NCBI GenBank assembly: GCA_943787405.1
Contig: CALSMH010000003.1
Span: 415,854-479,853 of the forward strand
Source: an uncultured Nitrosomonadaceae bacterium
GTDB taxonomy: Bacteria > Pseudomonadota > Gammaproteobacteria > Burkholderiales > Nitrosomonadaceae
Direction: 5' to 3'
Length of the DNA: 64,000 nucleotides
Shown piece after piece: positions 38,764 through 46,966 of this stretch; positions within the stretch are counted from its first letter, which is position 1, and every line of letters begins with the position of its first letter. The notes below the pieces were generated by a model. It saw only the letters and a program-made list of their open reading frames with translations, did no database searches and had not been told where the DNA came from. Both the position numbers and the translations under genes were made by a program.

Positions 38764-38768
38764 CTCCT
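38764..38768 (-). promoter_or_regulatory. Shine-Dalgarno site deciding the transketolase GTG start
   Basis: AGGAG on the minus strand, seven bases before GTG 38756 and overlapping the stop of the CMP-sugar synthetase gene, so the two genes are probably translationally coupled. Confidence 0.75.
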
Positions 38769-39522
38769 AATTATTCGGTTTGAGGTTATATGGAGAAATA
38801 GAGATGGCCGGCAAGATCGCTGCTTGTGTTGCCAGTATTCGCTCTGCCATCCACCAGTCTTCTGGCTCATTAATATCAAAACCTTCCAATCCCTGGCTAA
38901 CGAAGGGAATAATAGCTTCTCCAGCAATACTACTATGTTTCAGCGCGACTCTGGACCAAGCAATTTCTAGGCTGGCATCTTGAGTATAAATCTCGGGTAG
39001 TGCCGCATACTGGCTGCTATGCCATGGCGTGCTGCCATTGGTATAGGGCAAAAGGGGCAGCATTCGTTTGTCACGGACGACCCACATCTTGCCAGGATGT
39101 TGTTTGCATTTTTCGATAGCGCGAAGTGAATCTGCAGTCGAATCGCTGTTGAAAGCGCACCAAGCACGGCGAATGGTCTCAGGCCGACGGAATGGGCTGG
39201 TGGGGCGCAGAATGCTGAAGACTTCATAGTCACGGCCCCGCTTCTTCAGGGTGTTCAACATCCATTTCACCCACTCTATGTCGGGCGATTTGTCACCCGA
39301 GATATCCCCTGATCGCAGAAATGGGACTTCCGCACCATAGTACTTGGCAACATCGGCATACAGTTCGCTGTCGGTCACACAAATCACAGATTCAAAAACA
39401 CCACTATCAATGGCTGCTCTGACCGTGTATGCGAGCAAGGGGTGCCCCGCCAAGGGCAGAATGTTCTTATTCGGGATGCGCTTAGAGCCAGAGCGCGCTG
39501 GAATAAAAGCTATAGACGCCAT
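38767..39522 (-). CDS. CMP-nonulosonate (acylneuraminate) cytidylyltransferase, NeuA/PseF family
   Basis: Activates an alpha-keto acid sugar with CTP. The family signature AFIPARSGSKRIPNKNI starts at residue 4 (counting from ATG 39522, preferred over an ATG 12 bp earlier). FSILRPTSPFRRPETI near 107-122, with the SPFR active-site stretch, and the C-terminal GFDINEPEDWWMAE are present. The length of 251 aa is ordinary. In transcription order it follows the NeuB-phosphatase-SDR-ALDH-methyltransferase genes, with a degenerate gap (39609-39943) between. It most likely activates the product of the 43512 NeuB or of PseI; sequence alone cannot tell which. Confidence 0.9.
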   Translation of the reverse strand: MASIAFIPARSGSKRIPNKNILPLAGHPLLAYTVRAAIDSGVFESVICVTDSELYADVAKYYGAEVPFLRSGDISGDKSPDIEWVKWMLNTLKKRGRDYEVFSILRPTSPFRRPETIRRAWCAFNSDSTADSLRAIEKCKQHPGKMWVVRDKRMLPLLPYTNGSTPWHSSQYAALPEIYTQDASLEIAWSRVALKHSSIAGEAIIPFVSQGLEGFDINEPEDWWMAERILATQAAILPAISISPYNLKPNN

Positions 39523-39608
39523 AAAATCAAACACTCGTAATAATAAATATTATCGGTTCTAATCAATTCATTTCCAGCAAAATTTATATAAAACCCAAGA
39601 CGAAACCT

Positions 39609-39943
39609 TCATTGAACCAGAATAGTAGCCATATAATCAAGCAATTCTGCACGGTCTGGCTCATTTAAATGTTCAGTAGCTTCAAGCCCATTAAAGAAAT
39701 AGAATCGATTAATGCTCGATAAGCAATCGAGCGCATTCAAATTTCGTAAGATTAATCGATCAACAACAAACCCCTAATTTTTCTTGCTATAACTACTTTC
39801 ACGGTCATCAAACAGGAAATTTATGCTTTGAATATTGACCGGAAAAACAACAAAATAAAATTTATAAGCAACGTTTGAAAATGTATCACAAATCAAATTC
39901 AACGCTTTCAATACCTTGCTATGAATTATATTGCCCGATCAAA
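39609..39943 (-). pseudogene. Open frame interrupted by one stop, unidentified
   Basis: One minus-strand frame is open from the O-methyltransferase stop to 39609 except for a single TAG near 39776. It encodes segments such as KVLKALNLICDTF, INFLFDDRESSYSKK and, after the stop, FYFFNGLEATEHLNEPD then RAELLDYMATILVQ, ending with TGA. No initiation codon other than TTG is seen. The C-terminal part looks protein-like. I do not recognise the family, and it may be the truncated C-terminus of a lost enzyme. Confidence 0.45.
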
Positions 39944-40675
39944 TCAAGCACCAGTTTTCACTATAACAACCTGCCCCGTAATTAGATGAATTGAAAAACA
40001 GTCTCTGGTTTTTGCAACAAAATCATCAACCGCTTTTTTTATACCCTTGCAGGATGAGGTTCCATAATCATCACCAACAATAATTCCGCCCACGGGAATT
40101 CTAGTCCAGAAATATTCCAAAGCAAACTTGGTAGGGGGATAAACATCCATATCCAGGTGAATCAGATTGATTTCCTTGTCCTGGATCTGTTGACTGGTTT
40201 TTACAATATCCCCCACTATGAACCTTACGTTGCCATATTGCTTGAGATAATCCTTAACATCTTCGACAATAACATTAGAGAATCCCTCATTCACCCTATG
40301 TCCGCCATCTATTGAACTATCAACATCTGCGTGGCCGCTGAAGGTATCGCATACGTACAACATACCCGCGCCGCGCTCTTGCAAAAGATGAGCCATAAAT
40401 TTACTGCCGCCCCCTCTAAAAACCCCTATTTCAATAGCCACAGCATTGGAAGGCAACCTGCTGATGCACTGAAACAACGTATACAAGCGGTCTTCTCTGA
40501 GATATGTTCTTCCTTCTGAAATTATTGATTTTGCCAGGGCACTAAATACAGGAATATCTGTTGAGATATCAATCTTTTTCGCGCATCTTTCGTAGTAATA
40601 GCTTGGGATATTTCTCAGAAAATAATTAATGAGCTTAGTTTGAATCTTATTTTTTAAGACGCCAATTTTAATCAT
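39944..40675 (-). CDS. TylF/MycF-like O-methyltransferase
   Basis: A 243-aa SAM-dependent methyltransferase related to macrocin O-methyltransferase. VAIEIGVFRGGGSKFMAHLL near 78-97 is SAM motif I. LIHLDMDVYPPTKFALEYFW near 176-195 holds the metal-binding Asp residues, and GGIIVGDDYGTSSCKGIKKAV follows near 201-221, as in TylF. In a glycan operon it probably O-methylates a sugar hydroxyl. It starts 9 bp after the ALDH stop and is thus in the same transcript. The downstream gene is separated by a degenerate 410-bp tract. Confidence 0.9.
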   Translation of the reverse strand: MIKIGVLKNKIQTKLINYFLRNIPSYYYERCAKKIDISTDIPVFSALAKSIISEGRTYLREDRLYTLFQCISRLPSNAVAIEIGVFRGGGSKFMAHLLQERGAGMLYVCDTFSGHADVDSSIDGGHRVNEGFSNVIVEDVKDYLKQYGNVRFIVGDIVKTSQQIQDKEINLIHLDMDVYPPTKFALEYFWTRIPVGGIIVGDDYGTSSCKGIKKAVDDFVAKTRDCFSIHLITGQVVIVKTGA

Positions 40676-40683
40676 ATTTATCT

Positions 40684-42153
40684 CTAGTTCAAATGGTCAA
40701 GATTAACAAGAAAGGAAATGTTTTTTATTTCGCTGTAAACATCCAAAGCCTCTACGCCCGGCTCTCGTGTGCCGTTTCCGGAGGCCCCAAAGCCGCCAAA
40801 AGGCATGTGTGGCTCGCTACCGAAAGTACCGAGATTGATGTTGGCAACACCCGCCTTGACCCTTTGGGCAAACCACATGGCACGGTCGACATTGCGGGTA
40901 TGAATGGCGGCTGTCAAACCGTATTCGGTTGAGTTAGACACCTTCAACGCTACTGCCAAATTCTCAACCGGATGCAAGGTCACCACTGGGCCAAATACTT
41001 CCTTGCGACTAAGCTCGGCTGAAGCCTGAAGCCCATCAATCACCGTAGGTTGAATGTAATAGCCCGCTTTCAGATCCGGATCAGCTGGCGCCCCTCCTCC
41101 ACAGAGGACACGCCCCCCTTCAGCTCTGGCCGTTTCAATGGCAGCAAGGATATTTTGCTGTTGGCGCTTATTGATTACTGGCCCCAAATCGCAACCGGCA
41201 CTGACACCAAGCCTCAGGCTCTTGGCCTTAGCAACGAACTTGTCCCGGAAAGAATCGTAGATGTCCTTGAAGACCAACACCCTGCTGCCTGAAGCACAAC
41301 GCTGCCCAGCATTACTAAAGGCGGAGAGTGATGCCCAGTGTACGGCTTGATCTAGATCTGCATCGTCACAAACCACCAATGAATTTTTTCCGCCGAGTTC
41401 AAGGGATATTCGGGCTAAACGCTTCCCGGCCACCTCTGCGATCCAACGTCCAACGTTTGTCGAGCCAGTAAAACTAATAACAGCGACACGTGAATCCTCA
41501 ACCAGCGCGGCGCCGGCAGACTGTCCTTGCCCTTGTACAACATTGAACACGCCATCTGGCAACCCAGCTTCCTTAGCGAGCTGGGCAAATAGATTAGCAA
41601 TACGCGGGGAGTCTTCAGCCGCTTTCAGAACAACAGTATTACCACAAATCAATGCAGGAAAAGTTTTCCAGCAAATATTAGCAATAGGGGTGTTGGCTGG
41701 AACGATCAGCCCGGCGATACCACGCGGTTGCCGCACTGTATGGCTGTGCTTGCCCGGCGTACCAGATGTCAGGGACCGACCATAAAGGCGCATACCTTCG
41801 CCAGCAAAATACTCCGCCTGAAGAATTCCACCTCCAACTTCACCTTTGGCATCTTGCGGCGGCTTGCCTGTTTCTAGAGCAATACAATCGGCCAATTCGT
41901 CGGACCGTCGCTTCATCGACGCGACGATGTTAGACAGGACTTGACCACGCTTAATCGGCGTTAACTCAGACCACAAAGAGAAAGCATTCCCTGCTGCGGT
42001 AATTGCATCGTGGACGTCCGTGGCAGAAGAGTCTGCAACATAGCAGAGTAGTTCGCCAGAATGCGGATTAAATTTATCAATCCAGAGATTGTTTGCTGGC
42101 CGCGCTTCCTGGCCATTGATCCAGTTTGGTATATGAGAGAGTTTCGTTGCCAT
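40684..42153 (-). CDS. NAD(P)-dependent aldehyde dehydrogenase
   Basis: A 489-aa ALDH-superfamily enzyme. Catalytic Cys in SNAGQRCASGSRVLV (about 278-292), Glu in ARISLELGGKNSLVV (about 245-259), Asn in VPANTPIANICWKTFPA (about 145-161) and the SFTGSTNVGRWIAE cofactor turn are all visible, so it should be active. I chose ATG 42153, preceded by GAGA, over an ATG at 42216 that would overlap the SDR gene. The start lies in the second of two 29-bp tandem repeats. In this operon it probably oxidises a sugar aldehyde to an acid; relatives such as lactaldehyde or succinate-semialdehyde DH have other substrates. Confidence 0.92.
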   Translation of the reverse strand: MATKLSHIPNWINGQEARPANNLWIDKFNPHSGELLCYVADSSATDVHDAITAAGNAFSLWSELTPIKRGQVLSNIVASMKRRSDELADCIALETGKPPQDAKGEVGGGILQAEYFAGEGMRLYGRSLTSGTPGKHSHTVRQPRGIAGLIVPANTPIANICWKTFPALICGNTVVLKAAEDSPRIANLFAQLAKEAGLPDGVFNVVQGQGQSAGAALVEDSRVAVISFTGSTNVGRWIAEVAGKRLARISLELGGKNSLVVCDDADLDQAVHWASLSAFSNAGQRCASGSRVLVFKDIYDSFRDKFVAKAKSLRLGVSAGCDLGPVINKRQQQNILAAIETARAEGGRVLCGGGAPADPDLKAGYYIQPTVIDGLQASAELSRKEVFGPVVTLHPVENLAVALKVSNSTEYGLTAAIHTRNVDRAMWFAQRVKAGVANINLGTFGSEPHMPFGGFGASGNGTREPGVEALDVYSEIKNISFLVNLDHLN

Positions 42154-42200
42154 AGTTAAATCTCTGTCCAGTTGATTACCATAGTTAAATTGCCGTCCAG
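42143..42200. repeat. 29-bp tandem repeat at the SDR/ALDH junction
   Basis: Units 42143-42171 and 42172-42200 share CTGGAC and ATTTAACTATGG (minus strand) and differ at the bases between. Both carry the SDR-type end W-T-x-I-stop and an ATG. The duplication creates a decoy ATG and an 8-codon mini-frame before the true ALDH start. Confidence 0.85.
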
Positions 42201-42997
42201 CCGCCGTCGATAACAATATTTGTTCCCGTCATGTAACACGATGCCTTGCTCGACAAGTAGAGGATCGAGCCGTTATATTCATCTACGTTGGCCATACGCC
42301 CAACGGGTATACGCCCACAATAGGCATCAAGGAAGGCTTGTTCTTGGTTATTAAAAACTCCTGCGATGGTCAGTGAGTTCACACGAACATTCTGCTTCGC
42401 CCAATAGACGGCGAGATAACGAGTCAGGTTAAGGACGCCTGATTTTGATGCCGAATAGGCCACTGGCTTGTAGAAGACCTCGCCCCGATTGCGACGGTAG
42501 GCGTAGAGGTTCTGATCCGGCGATACAACGCCATAGATAGAGGAAATATTGACGATCGAACCTTTTTTTGCTTTGGCCATGGCAGCCCCAAATACCTGGC
42601 AGCATAGATGGACCCCTTTTAAATTTACGTCAATGACCTTATCCCAAGAGGCTTCCGGGTAATCTTCGAAGGGGCCGGTTTCCTCGGGTGGCGCAGAAGG
42701 CGGAGAGTCGATGGCCGCATTGTTAATCAAAACCGTTGGGATTCCAAATTTGCTAGTGATTTTAATTAAGGCCCTCTGCAACGATGCTTTAACAGTGACG
42801 TCAGAAGCGCAAAATAGGTAACGTTTTGGATATCGAACTGATAGAGAATCACTGTCTGTCGATGGCCTGACATCCAGTCCAATTACGTTGGCGCCACGCT
42901 CAAGAAAAATCTTGGCGTATTCCCCTCCCAGCTGGCCAGAACTGCCTGTAATTAGGACAATTTCCTGGCTGACATCAAAAAGAGAATCTGTTGTCAT
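42185..42997 (-). CDS. Short-chain dehydrogenase/reductase
   Basis: A 270-aa classical SDR. TGSSGQLGGEYAKIF near 17-31 is the cofactor motif (an SGQLG variant of GxxxGIG), followed by LINNAAIDSPP near 89-99, the catalytic Ser in NISSIYG, Tyr/Lys in VAYSASKSGVLN near 179-190, and NSLTIAGVFN, near the C-terminal IDGGWTAI. It probably oxidises or reduces an intermediate made by the adjoining NeuB/phosphatase pair; cofactor and substrate are unknown. It sits 3 bp after the phosphatase stop. Confidence 0.9.
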   Translation of the reverse strand: MTTDSLFDVSQEIVLITGSSGQLGGEYAKIFLERGANVIGLDVRPSTDSDSLSVRYPKRYLFCASDVTVKASLQRALIKITSKFGIPTVLINNAAIDSPPSAPPEETGPFEDYPEASWDKVIDVNLKGVHLCCQVFGAAMAKAKKGSIVNISSIYGVVSPDQNLYAYRRNRGEVFYKPVAYSASKSGVLNLTRYLAVYWAKQNVRVNSLTIAGVFNNQEQAFLDAYCGRIPVGRMANVDEYNGSILYLSSKASCYMTGTNIVIDGGWTAI

Positions 42998-43000
42998 TAT

Positions 43001-43504
43001 TCAAATCCCATTTGAACCACCGTTCCTGGCATTAAAAACAAGATCGCAGATCTCGCGAACAGCCCCAAGCCCACCAGGTTTTTCCGTTTGAAAAAAAACA
43101 TAAGGATCCACTTCGGGGTAGGCATCTGCCACCGCAACAGGCAACCCAACCGACTTGAATGCGGGGATATCGTTGATGTCGTTACCTACGAACATGGTTT
43201 GTTCTGGTGCGATTCCGAGCTCAGCACAGGTTTGGAGTATTGCAGTGGCTTTATCCTCGACACCCTGCTTGCATGGAATTTTTAATTTATTGGCGCGCGC
43301 CGTGACCACAGGGTTTTCTTCGGTGGAGATGATAAAGACATGCACCCCAATGCTCTGTAGCCTGGATAGCCCCAGCCCGTCACTACGCCAGCAACGTACC
43401 GATTCAACACCACCCTGCGTGACATAGACGGTGTTATCAGTAAAGACACCATCGAAGTCGAAGGCAATCAATTTAACAGTGGACAACATTTCCTTGCTGA
43501 TCAT
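43001..43504 (-). CDS. KdsC-like HAD-superfamily phosphatase
   Basis: A 167-aa cap-less (C0) HAD phosphatase. The catalytic motif I DFDGVFTDNTVYV (about 15-27) has both Asp nucleophile and acid/base residues; motif II Ser/Thr is in VFIISTEENPV and motif IV Asp in MFVGNDINDIPAFKSVG (about 117-133). KdsC and Kdn-9-phosphate phosphatase have this architecture. Being 7 bp after a NeuB gene, it should dephosphorylate the NeuB product, which implies that the NeuB uses a phosphorylated sugar, as in Kdo and Kdn routes. Confidence 0.92.
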   Translation of the reverse strand: MISKEMLSTVKLIAFDFDGVFTDNTVYVTQGGVESVRCWRSDGLGLSRLQSIGVHVFIISTEENPVVTARANKLKIPCKQGVEDKATAILQTCAELGIAPEQTMFVGNDINDIPAFKSVGLPVAVADAYPEVDPYVFFQTEKPGGLGAVREICDLVFNARNGGSNGI

Positions 43505-43511
43505 TTGTAAA

Positions 43512-44543
43512 TCAATTTTCTAAGTCAACGTACTGGATCGCCTCGCCTTGGGCGATATTCTTCTTTGCGACACGCCCTATAACTTGGTTCGACTCGCGCA
43601 CCGGAATGTACTGTGCATTAAAGATTCGTCCGGACAGGTTGTCGAGGGTGACCATGTCGCCCACCTTGATGTCTGCATAGGCAATCAGTGACTTGCCGAG
43701 TTTTTTAAATACGCGCTCATTTCCAAGATCGTCCGCTGGCTTGGGCATCATCATGTGTCGCACACGCTTGATGTCACGTACAAACTTGCGAAATCCACCA
43801 GGTTCAAGTGCAAAGCTATGATCGGTCCCTTTCCAGGCTCGATTGAGTGTGACGTGCTTTTCAAATACACGGGCGCCTCTCAGATAGGCAACGGGGCCTG
43901 ACAACGTGCCATTAAAATGGTCGGAGGAACCGATCGTGCACCCCGGGAACTCCTTGATCAACACCTCGATATTGTCGAAGCCAAGCCGATTGTACTCACA
44001 AGGATACTCAGACACGCAATGAAGGATTGCAACTTCGTCATGATGTTTAAGTAGTGTATCTACGCTAGATCGAATCTGTTCGATTTTTCCGCCACCGGCA
44101 CTCATAACCACGGGCTTTCCCAAACTCGCAATACGATGAATAAAAGGCAAATTACCCAGATCAAATGAGGCGATCTTCAAAATATCGACATCGATTTGCT
44201 CTAAAAGCTTGAGGCTGGGCTCATCAAACGGGGTCGACATGAATTTGACACCGTATTTGACACAGTCTTCTTTTAAAATGGGCAACCACTCTGGCTTAAG
44301 TTCAAGTTTCTCGCGGTGTGCACCATAAGTTTCCGCAAAAGCATTTTCACTAGCATAATCCGCTGCATAGGCATTTTTGGAAAAAAGATATTTGTTATCT
44401 CGTGTCTGAAATTTAATCGCATCGGCACCTTCGTATGCATAGATACGTATATATTCTCTTGCAGTCTCTAAATCACCTTGGTGATTCTGGCCAACCTCGG
44501 CAATCACAAAGGGTGTTCCATCGAGAGCTATTTGACTAAACAT
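43512..44543 (-). CDS. neuB: NeuB-family (N-acetylneuraminate/Kdn-type) synthase
   Basis: A 343-aa PEP-condensing synthase. The TIM barrel begins FVIAEVGQNHQGDLE near 13-27 and DAIKFQTRDNKYLF near 42-55, with IGSSDHFNG near 203-211, the KHVTL metal/substrate block near 229-233 and a C-terminal SAF antifreeze-like domain (VGDMVTLDNLSGRI). The phosphatase next door implies a phosphorylated substrate (Kdn-9-P or N-acetylneuraminate-9-P type) instead of the free sugar used by PseI. It is first of the long minus-strand operon and differs clearly from the 45909-46952 PseI, for example in the QNHQGD lead in place of SANHSGS. Confidence 0.93.
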   Translation of the reverse strand: MFSQIALDGTPFVIAEVGQNHQGDLETAREYIRIYAYEGADAIKFQTRDNKYLFSKNAYAADYASENAFAETYGAHREKLELKPEWLPILKEDCVKYGVKFMSTPFDEPSLKLLEQIDVDILKIASFDLGNLPFIHRIASLGKPVVMSAGGGKIEQIRSSVDTLLKHHDEVAILHCVSEYPCEYNRLGFDNIEVLIKEFPGCTIGSSDHFNGTLSGPVAYLRGARVFEKHVTLNRAWKGTDHSFALEPGGFRKFVRDIKRVRHMMMPKPADDLGNERVFKKLGKSLIAYADIKVGDMVTLDNLSGRIFNAQYIPVRESNQVIGRVAKKNIAQGEAIQYVDLEN

Positions 44544-45007
44544 TTTTATTCCAACTCATTAAAAATATGGTTGCAAGGAATTGATTTAAATATCTTTTTT
44601 ATAATTTCTATCTAAACTACCGCTTTCATACAAACTTTGTATCACTCTGTATCACCAAAATCTTAACAGATTAGACCTAACAACTCTTTTCTCTCACGTT
44701 TTTCATTATATTTTTTTAGTGTAAATTTGGTGACAATTGATTTCTTTGAGGAGCTCGATTATATCAGATGAAATTAATATAACAATTTGGAGTTACAAAG
44801 AAATTACAACTCTTATACCCATGCATTATATGAGTTTAGGAGCGTTTAGAAGGTGACAAATTCCGTCAGAAATTCCGTCAGAAACAGTGTATGATAAGAT
44901 GATATACTAAATTTTAAAGCAATCCCCCTCTCTTCTATCGTTAATATTTCTGAGCATAAACACATTACTGGTCGATATATGTTGCTTTCCACCTAGGAAA
45001 ATTTAAT
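44544..45007. other. 464-bp AT-rich divergent intergenic region
   Basis: Lies between divergent neuB (minus) and the 2OG-Fe oxygenase gene (plus), so it must hold both promoters. No gene seen. Two 12-bp tandem units AAATTCCGTCAG lie at 44858-44869 and 44870-44881. The region is very AT-rich, consistent with a transfer boundary. Confidence 0.5.
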
Positions 45008-45877
45008 ATGGCAGTACATATTTCTAATGACGTTCTCAAGAGAAGAGGCCTTTTTTATAGCCTTAGATCGAGACCCTTACAAACTATTTATTTTAGAATG
45101 AAACGGGCTATTCTTGAGAGAATAAGAGTTTATAGAAGAAGAAAAATCATCAATAAATTAAAATCTTTTACAGTATCGCCACCAGCCACTATAACTCTTG
45201 GTGAAAATCTTGAATTAAAAAATCTAGGTAAATTTAGAGAGCAATTTAATTCTGAAAAATATACTTTTATTAAGGACTTCTTTTGTACAGATACTTATAA
45301 CAAGATTTGCGATTCATTTCCTCATGAAGTATTTTTTAATTACCCTAAGGATGGAACTAAATTCTATTCATGGTCAGATGAGTCTAGATGGATCAGAGGG
45401 AGAAATAACACTACATATACGGCATCTAACGGCAAACAGTTCTTTGAGCTTTATCCAACTCTTAAGAATTTATATGATTTTCTTGACTCTTCGGAAATGT
45501 CAGAAAAAGTAAAAATAATTACTAATTCTAGAGACGCAGAACTTTCTAGTATTGCCATAACTAGGGCTCAAGAAGGTTCTTTTTTATCTCCGCATCTCGA
45601 TACTATTGGTGAAAATAGGAAAGCTGGAGATAAGGTAATGTGTAACATTATTTATTTTTTACTTGCGGGAGGCAGCTCACCTGAGCATTCTGGTGGAACA
45701 GGTTTATACCTTGATAATGAATTTAATAACCCTATCTTCATACCAACAACTATGAGAAATTCAGCTTTAATATATGATGGTGTAGAACAATTTTATCATG
45801 GGTATGATCTTATGGCTCCTGGGTCTTTTAGGTGGGCTATGGTTTTTCAATTCAAACTTTCAGAGGCACCTTTGTGA
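45008..45877 (+). CDS. 2OG-Fe(II) oxygenase, lone plus-strand gene
   Basis: A 289-aa dioxygenase-like protein. The HxD motif is SPHLDTIGENR near 198-208, and the distal iron His with 2OG-binding Arg is in FYHGYDLMAPGSFRWAMVFQ near 261-280. A basic N-terminus (residues 24-60) precedes the core. It is the only plus-strand gene in 44.5-59 kb, very AT-rich, and convergent with pseI 31 bp away. AGGAA lies nine bases before the ATG. It is only distantly similar to the 23038 oxygenase, so two different dioxygenases serve the locus. Substrate unknown; sugar or aglycone hydroxylation is a guess. Confidence 0.82.
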   Translation: MAVHISNDVLKRRGLFYSLRSRPLQTIYFRMKRAILERIRVYRRRKIINKLKSFTVSPPATITLGENLELKNLGKFREQFNSEKYTFIKDFFCTDTYNKICDSFPHEVFFNYPKDGTKFYSWSDESRWIRGRNNTTYTASNGKQFFELYPTLKNLYDFLDSSEMSEKVKIITNSRDAELSSIAITRAQEGSFLSPHLDTIGENRKAGDKVMCNIIYFLLAGGSSPEHSGGTGLYLDNEFNNPIFIPTTMRNSALIYDGVEQFYHGYDLMAPGSFRWAMVFQFKLSEAPL

Positions 45878-45908
45878 AGACTGAGTAAAACTGTCATGCC
45901 ACTCACAT

Positions 45909-46952
45909 TTACTCAAGGAACACGTTTAATAATACTGGATCACCTCTCTCAACATCTTTATTCAGTACTTTATTGATTATCTGATCAAAGAATTTAGGGG
46001 AAATCCCATAGCCAGGACGAATTGCTCTGATATCACAAGAAGTAACAACATCCCCCGCTTTTAAATCTCTCATAAAGTATAACGAACGGCGATATTTACG
46101 AGATCCTTCTTCTACTATTGAACGATGGAAACCTGGTTTACCCCGTGAAAGAAAAGCGTCGTTACAATCTGATATTAGAGATTTTAATTGAGTAGGATTA
46201 ATTGAGAAACTTGCGTCTGGCCCTACTACATCATCTGACGGCTTAAAGTGTTTTTCAATGGCTGAAGCACCTAGCCCTATTGAAATAGTAGCAGCAATGT
46301 TATTCAAGGTGTGGTCAGACAGGCCGACTTCAACGCCAAACTCACTACGCAAAAATTCAATATTATTAAGATTAGATTCACTTAAAGGAGCTGGGTAGCT
46401 ACTGATACAGTGAAACAACAATACATCTCCACATCCGTACTTCATTGCTACATCCAATGCTTCCCTGACTTCGCTTACACTCGCCATACCGGTAGACATC
46501 AAAAGCGGCTTACCACACTCAGCAGCCCTTTTAATTAGTGGCAAGTCAATAAGCTCAAATGAAGCAATTTTATAAGCAGGAGCGTTTAGTCCCTGAAGCA
46601 ATTCTACGGCCGTTTCATCAAACGGTGAGGAAAATAACGTTATGCTATGTTCTTTGGCGTAATTGAAAAGTTCGCGATGCCATTCAAACGGTGTATATGC
46701 TTCTTTGTATAATTCATATAGCGTATAGCCTTTCCATAGCCCATCAGTAATTAAGAAATCAGACTTTTTAGAATCTATTGTCATAGTATCTGGAGTGTAC
46801 GACTGAATCTTTATAGCATTAGCACCGCTTTCTTTTGCTAATTTGATTGATTTTTTTGCAACTTCAATCGATCCACTGTGATTTGCTGATAGCTCAGCAA
46901 TGATGTACGGTGGCTCACCTTGTCCAATCTTTACACCATTGACTTTTATCAT
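45909..46952 (-). CDS. pseI: Pseudaminic acid synthase
   Basis: Condenses PEP with 2,4-diacetamido-2,4,6-trideoxy-altropyranose to form pseudaminic acid. The 347-aa protein follows PseI closely: IGQGEPPYIIAELSANHSGS (11-30), AIKIQSYTPDTMTID near 46-60, SPFDETAVELL near 108-118, GLSDHTLNN near 209-217, KHFKPSDDVVGPDASFSI near 238-255 and a C-terminal SAF domain (LKAGDVVTSCDIRAIRPG). It uses the free sugar, so no phosphatase is needed. It ends 31 bp from the convergent oxygenase and is preceded at 14 bp by the small GNAT-like protein. PseG, which makes its substrate, was not found in the window. Confidence 0.94.
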   Translation of the reverse strand: MIKVNGVKIGQGEPPYIIAELSANHSGSIEVAKKSIKLAKESGANAIKIQSYTPDTMTIDSKKSDFLITDGLWKGYTLYELYKEAYTPFEWHRELFNYAKEHSITLFSSPFDETAVELLQGLNAPAYKIASFELIDLPLIKRAAECGKPLLMSTGMASVSEVREALDVAMKYGCGDVLLFHCISSYPAPLSESNLNNIEFLRSEFGVEVGLSDHTLNNIAATISIGLGASAIEKHFKPSDDVVGPDASFSINPTQLKSLISDCNDAFLSRGKPGFHRSIVEEGSRKYRRSLYFMRDLKAGDVVTSCDIRAIRPGYGISPKFFDQIINKVLNKDVERGDPVLLNVFLE

Positions 46953-46966
46953 GCGCGACTATTCCT

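Noticed and set aside
44858..44881. Two 12-bp tandem AAATTCCGTCAG units as a possible operator or transposon end
   Set aside because: Only two copies, no inverted partner and no known motif; kept only as a note in the intergenic entry.
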